Of a stretch of 49,424 nucleotides of DNA, positions 47,867-49,424 are shown piece after piece (the first letter of the stretch is position 1; the number at the start of each line of letters is the position of its first letter). This DNA is from Mycolicibacter senuensis (lineage in GTDB: Bacteria; Actinomycetota; Actinomycetes; Mycobacteriales; Mycobacteriaceae). The stretch covers positions 1 through 49,424 of the forward strand of contig NZ_QMEX01000018.1 in assembly GCF_003284925.1 (NCBI RefSeq), given 5' to 3'. A model generated the notes under the pieces. The model was not told the DNA's origin, made no database searches, and saw only the letters and a list, made by a program, of their open reading frames with translations. Both the position numbers and the translations under genes were made by a program.

Positions 47867-48864
47867 GTGTATGAGGCCATAAGGTTGGTGACGCCTGTGG
47901 TGAGCAGTGCTGCCGGCGGCTGTCCGGCCGATGCGCTGTGCGGCCTGTGATAGTTGTAATGGATGTTCCATATGCTGAGGGCGTCTGCGCGCTCTTGTTC
48001 TGACGTCCAGCCTCGCGCGTAGAGGAACTCTTCGGCGAGAATTCGGTTGTATCGCTCCACTTTTCCATTGTGGCGTGGGGCGTAGGGGCGGATCCTTTGG
48101 TGGCGTGCCCCGAGCATGGCGCGGGCGAATGCATCGGCTCTGTAGCAGGCTCCATTGTCTGTGACGATCCGTTCAACCTGGGTGATACCGTGAGCGGCAA
48201 GCCAGGCTCGAGCGCGATGCATGAATCCGACGGCCGTAGAGGCCTTCTCGTCTTCTAGTGCTTCTGTGTAGGCGAGGCGGGAGTAGCCATCGACGGCGGA
48301 ATGCAGGTAGACGTAGCCACCGCGTTCGCCTTTGCCCTTTCGCCGACCGACAGCGTGGGCGTGGCTGCTGCCACGCCCATGAATGCGCCATCCGCCTCCG
48401 TCGGGAACGCGCCCAACTTTCTTGACGTCTAGATGGACGTGATGGCCCGGGCGCTCGGCGATGATCTTGCGAGGCACGCGATTGCTGTCGCCGGTTGGAT
48501 CGATGAACCGGCGGCGGTTCAGTCCCATCTGGGCGAGATGGCGGGTGACGGTGCGTCGGCTGATAACTATGCCATCGCTGTTGAGTTCGAATGCTATGCG
48601 TGATGCTGACCACTTCCCCAATCGACGCATATGTTCGACCCTGGCAATGATCTCGACTGGTGTGGCTGTTGGTTGACGATGCGGCGCTGAGGACCGATCT
48701 TGGAGGCCGAGTTCTCCGTACTTCCGGTGCCGGTTCACCCATTTTGATGCGCAGGCCCGTGAGATACCCATCTCGGCGGCTACATGGGCGATTGGGCGGT
48801 GCTGGCACCGCTGGACGAGACGTCGGCGACCTTCTGGTGATAGCGGGGCATTGCGGTGGGACAC
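47863..48864 (-). CDS. IS481-family transposase
   Basis: 333-residue DDE transposase. GTG 48864 is used because AAAGGAAA precedes it. An N-terminal HTH (HVAAEMGISRACASKWVNRHRKYG) is followed by the rve catalytic core with Asp146 (HLDVKKVG), Asp236 (VTDNGACYR) and Glu270 (HNGKVERYN), spaced 90 and 34 residues as in active IS481 members, and YHRPHSA near the end. The frame is intact. Its stop codon touches the integrase remnant, so the left IS end lies at about 47863-47870. Confidence 0.92.
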   Translation of the reverse strand: MSHRNAPLSPEGRRRLVQRCQHRPIAHVAAEMGISRACASKWVNRHRKYGELGLQDRSSAPHRQPTATPVEIIARVEHMRRLGKWSASRIAFELNSDGIVISRRTVTRHLAQMGLNRRRFIDPTGDSNRVPRKIIAERPGHHVHLDVKKVGRVPDGGGWRIHGRGSSHAHAVGRRKGKGERGGYVYLHSAVDGYSRLAYTEALEDEKASTAVGFMHRARAWLAAHGITQVERIVTDNGACYRADAFARAMLGARHQRIRPYAPRHNGKVERYNRILAEEFLYARGWTSEQERADALSIWNIHYNYHRPHSASAGQPPAALLTTGVTNLMASYT

Positions 48865-48950
48865 GGCGGATTTCCTTTGCCTTTGCAGTCGGGTGGTCTG
48901 TTGCAGATTTGGCCGAAGTCGTCTCCTCCGGCAGCGCTTTAAGTGCGGAG
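47863..48950 (-). mobile_element. IS481-family insertion sequence, right end unresolved
   Basis: Bounded on the left by the truncated integrase and on the right by the monooxygenase stop at 48951. The left end carries the terminal sequence around TAGGTGTATGAGGCC; no matching inverted repeat could be found within 48865-48950, so the right inverted repeat is degenerate, deleted, or missed by eye. Confidence 0.55.
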
Positions 48951-49424
48951 CTACGTGAACCACCGGTCGAGCGCTTCGTGTAATCCTTCGGCGGTGCCGT
49001 CTCCGACCCAGGCGACGTGGCCATCGGGTCGGATCAAGGCGGCATCAGGGGCGGCCACTGTGCCGACGGCCGGCAGATCCCAGGCGCAACTGGATTGCGC
49101 GATAGCCATTGAGACGCGGTGCTCCCAAGGCGCTAAGTCGAAGTCCCATGTTCGGTCACCGAACTTCAGGAGAATGCCGCGAGCGGGATGCAGGAGTGTG
49201 AACAGCCGTACGAGACCGGTTGACGTTCGCAGATCGAGATCAGGCATGCGGCGACCGAGAAGCGGGTGTCCCTCACCAAGGTTGTAACGGATGTCCAGGC
49301 CACACATCATGGCGGCGAACTGTATGCGGGTTTCTTGCATCTCCAGCAGTTCGGCCATGGTGTCACGTAGGGCATCGATGCGCTCGCCAGGGCCATTGAG
49401 CGCGGTCTGGGCCATGGTGTTGTG
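48951..49424 (-). CDS. Rox-like FAD-dependent monooxygenase, C-terminal part (5' end outside window)
   Basis: The visible 150-plus residues match the C-terminal part of aromatic-hydroxylase-like monooxygenases of the rifampicin-monooxygenase (Rox) type: MAELLEMQETRIQFAAMMCGLDIRYN, GEGHPLLGRRMPDLDL, then a thioredoxin-like tail ending DAALIRPDGHVAWVGDG and LHEALDRWF. The FAD-binding N-terminus lies beyond the window. ATG 49415 is an internal Met. Whether the substrate is rifampicin cannot be told from this part. Confidence 0.82.
   Translation of the reverse strand, partial: HNTMAQTALNGPGERIDALRDTMAELLEMQETRIQFAAMMCGLDIRYNLGEGHPLLGRRMPDLDLRTSTGLVRLFTLLHPARGILLKFGDRTWDFDLAPWEHRVSMAIAQSSCAWDLPAVGTVAAPDAALIRPDGHVAWVGDGTAEGLHEALDRWFT

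Noticed and set aside
48865..48950. Right inverted repeat of the IS481 element
   Set aside because: Comparison by eye with the left end (TAGGTGTATGAGGCC region) gave only a 5-base match, which is not significant.

Overview
This high-GC window has clear mycobacterial content and gene order. It carries relatives of M. tuberculosis Rv3034c to Rv3050c in nearly the same order: hexapeptide acyltransferase, PQQ-like lipoprotein, MPT64-type secreted protein, THUMP-like protein, methyltransferase, EchA17-like crotonase, Nudix hydrolase, ABC ATPase, SerB2, CtaD, FecB, AdhC, NrdF2, flavin monooxygenase and TetR. Several genes appear to start leaderless, with a TANNNT -10 box 6-8 nt before ATG or GTG, as is common in mycobacteria. 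The organism is therefore a member of Mycobacteriaceae; the species cannot be fixed from the sequence alone.

Layout. 1-3824: the end of an MMPL transporter gene, an HSL-family esterase and a luciferase-like flavin oxidoreductase. 3843-7154: a two-gene operon of an ATP-grasp ligase and a 671-residue protein with a papain-like Gln/Cys/His/Asn signature; this is the best candidate for an undescribed system. 7322-12406: the conserved Rv3034c-Rv3038c block. 12493-15959: three tandem exported histidine phosphatases, one of which has lost its second catalytic His. 16163-20038: an overlapping crotonase/Nudix/ABC operon and an exported PE-PPE-type hydrolase. 20048-24272: SerB2, cytochrome c oxidase subunit I and the siderophore-binding lipoprotein FecB. 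24265-29199: a DUF4139 protein, a hydrolase-adenylate cyclase fusion and AdhC. 29221-34422: a DoxX-like protein with a NarK-type carrier, then a GlxA/AraC regulator divergent from an HD protein, a nitroreductase and a second flavin oxidoreductase. 34451-41252: NrdF2 behind a likely pair of NrdR boxes, a Baeyer-Villiger-type monooxygenase, a DUF1214-like exported protein, a PucR-type regulator and TetR. 41372-46320: a geranylgeranyl-reductase-like flavoprotein, a cytochrome P450, a LuxR regulator and a divergent pair of LysR-effector-domain and DUF5997 genes.

46321-48864 is the one visibly mobile stretch. It holds a frameshifted excisionase-like gene, a tyrosine recombinase broken by a nonsense codon and a frameshift, and an intact IS481-family transposase that abuts the recombinase. 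The window ends inside a Rox-like FAD monooxygenase gene. No tRNA, rRNA or CRISPR array was seen.
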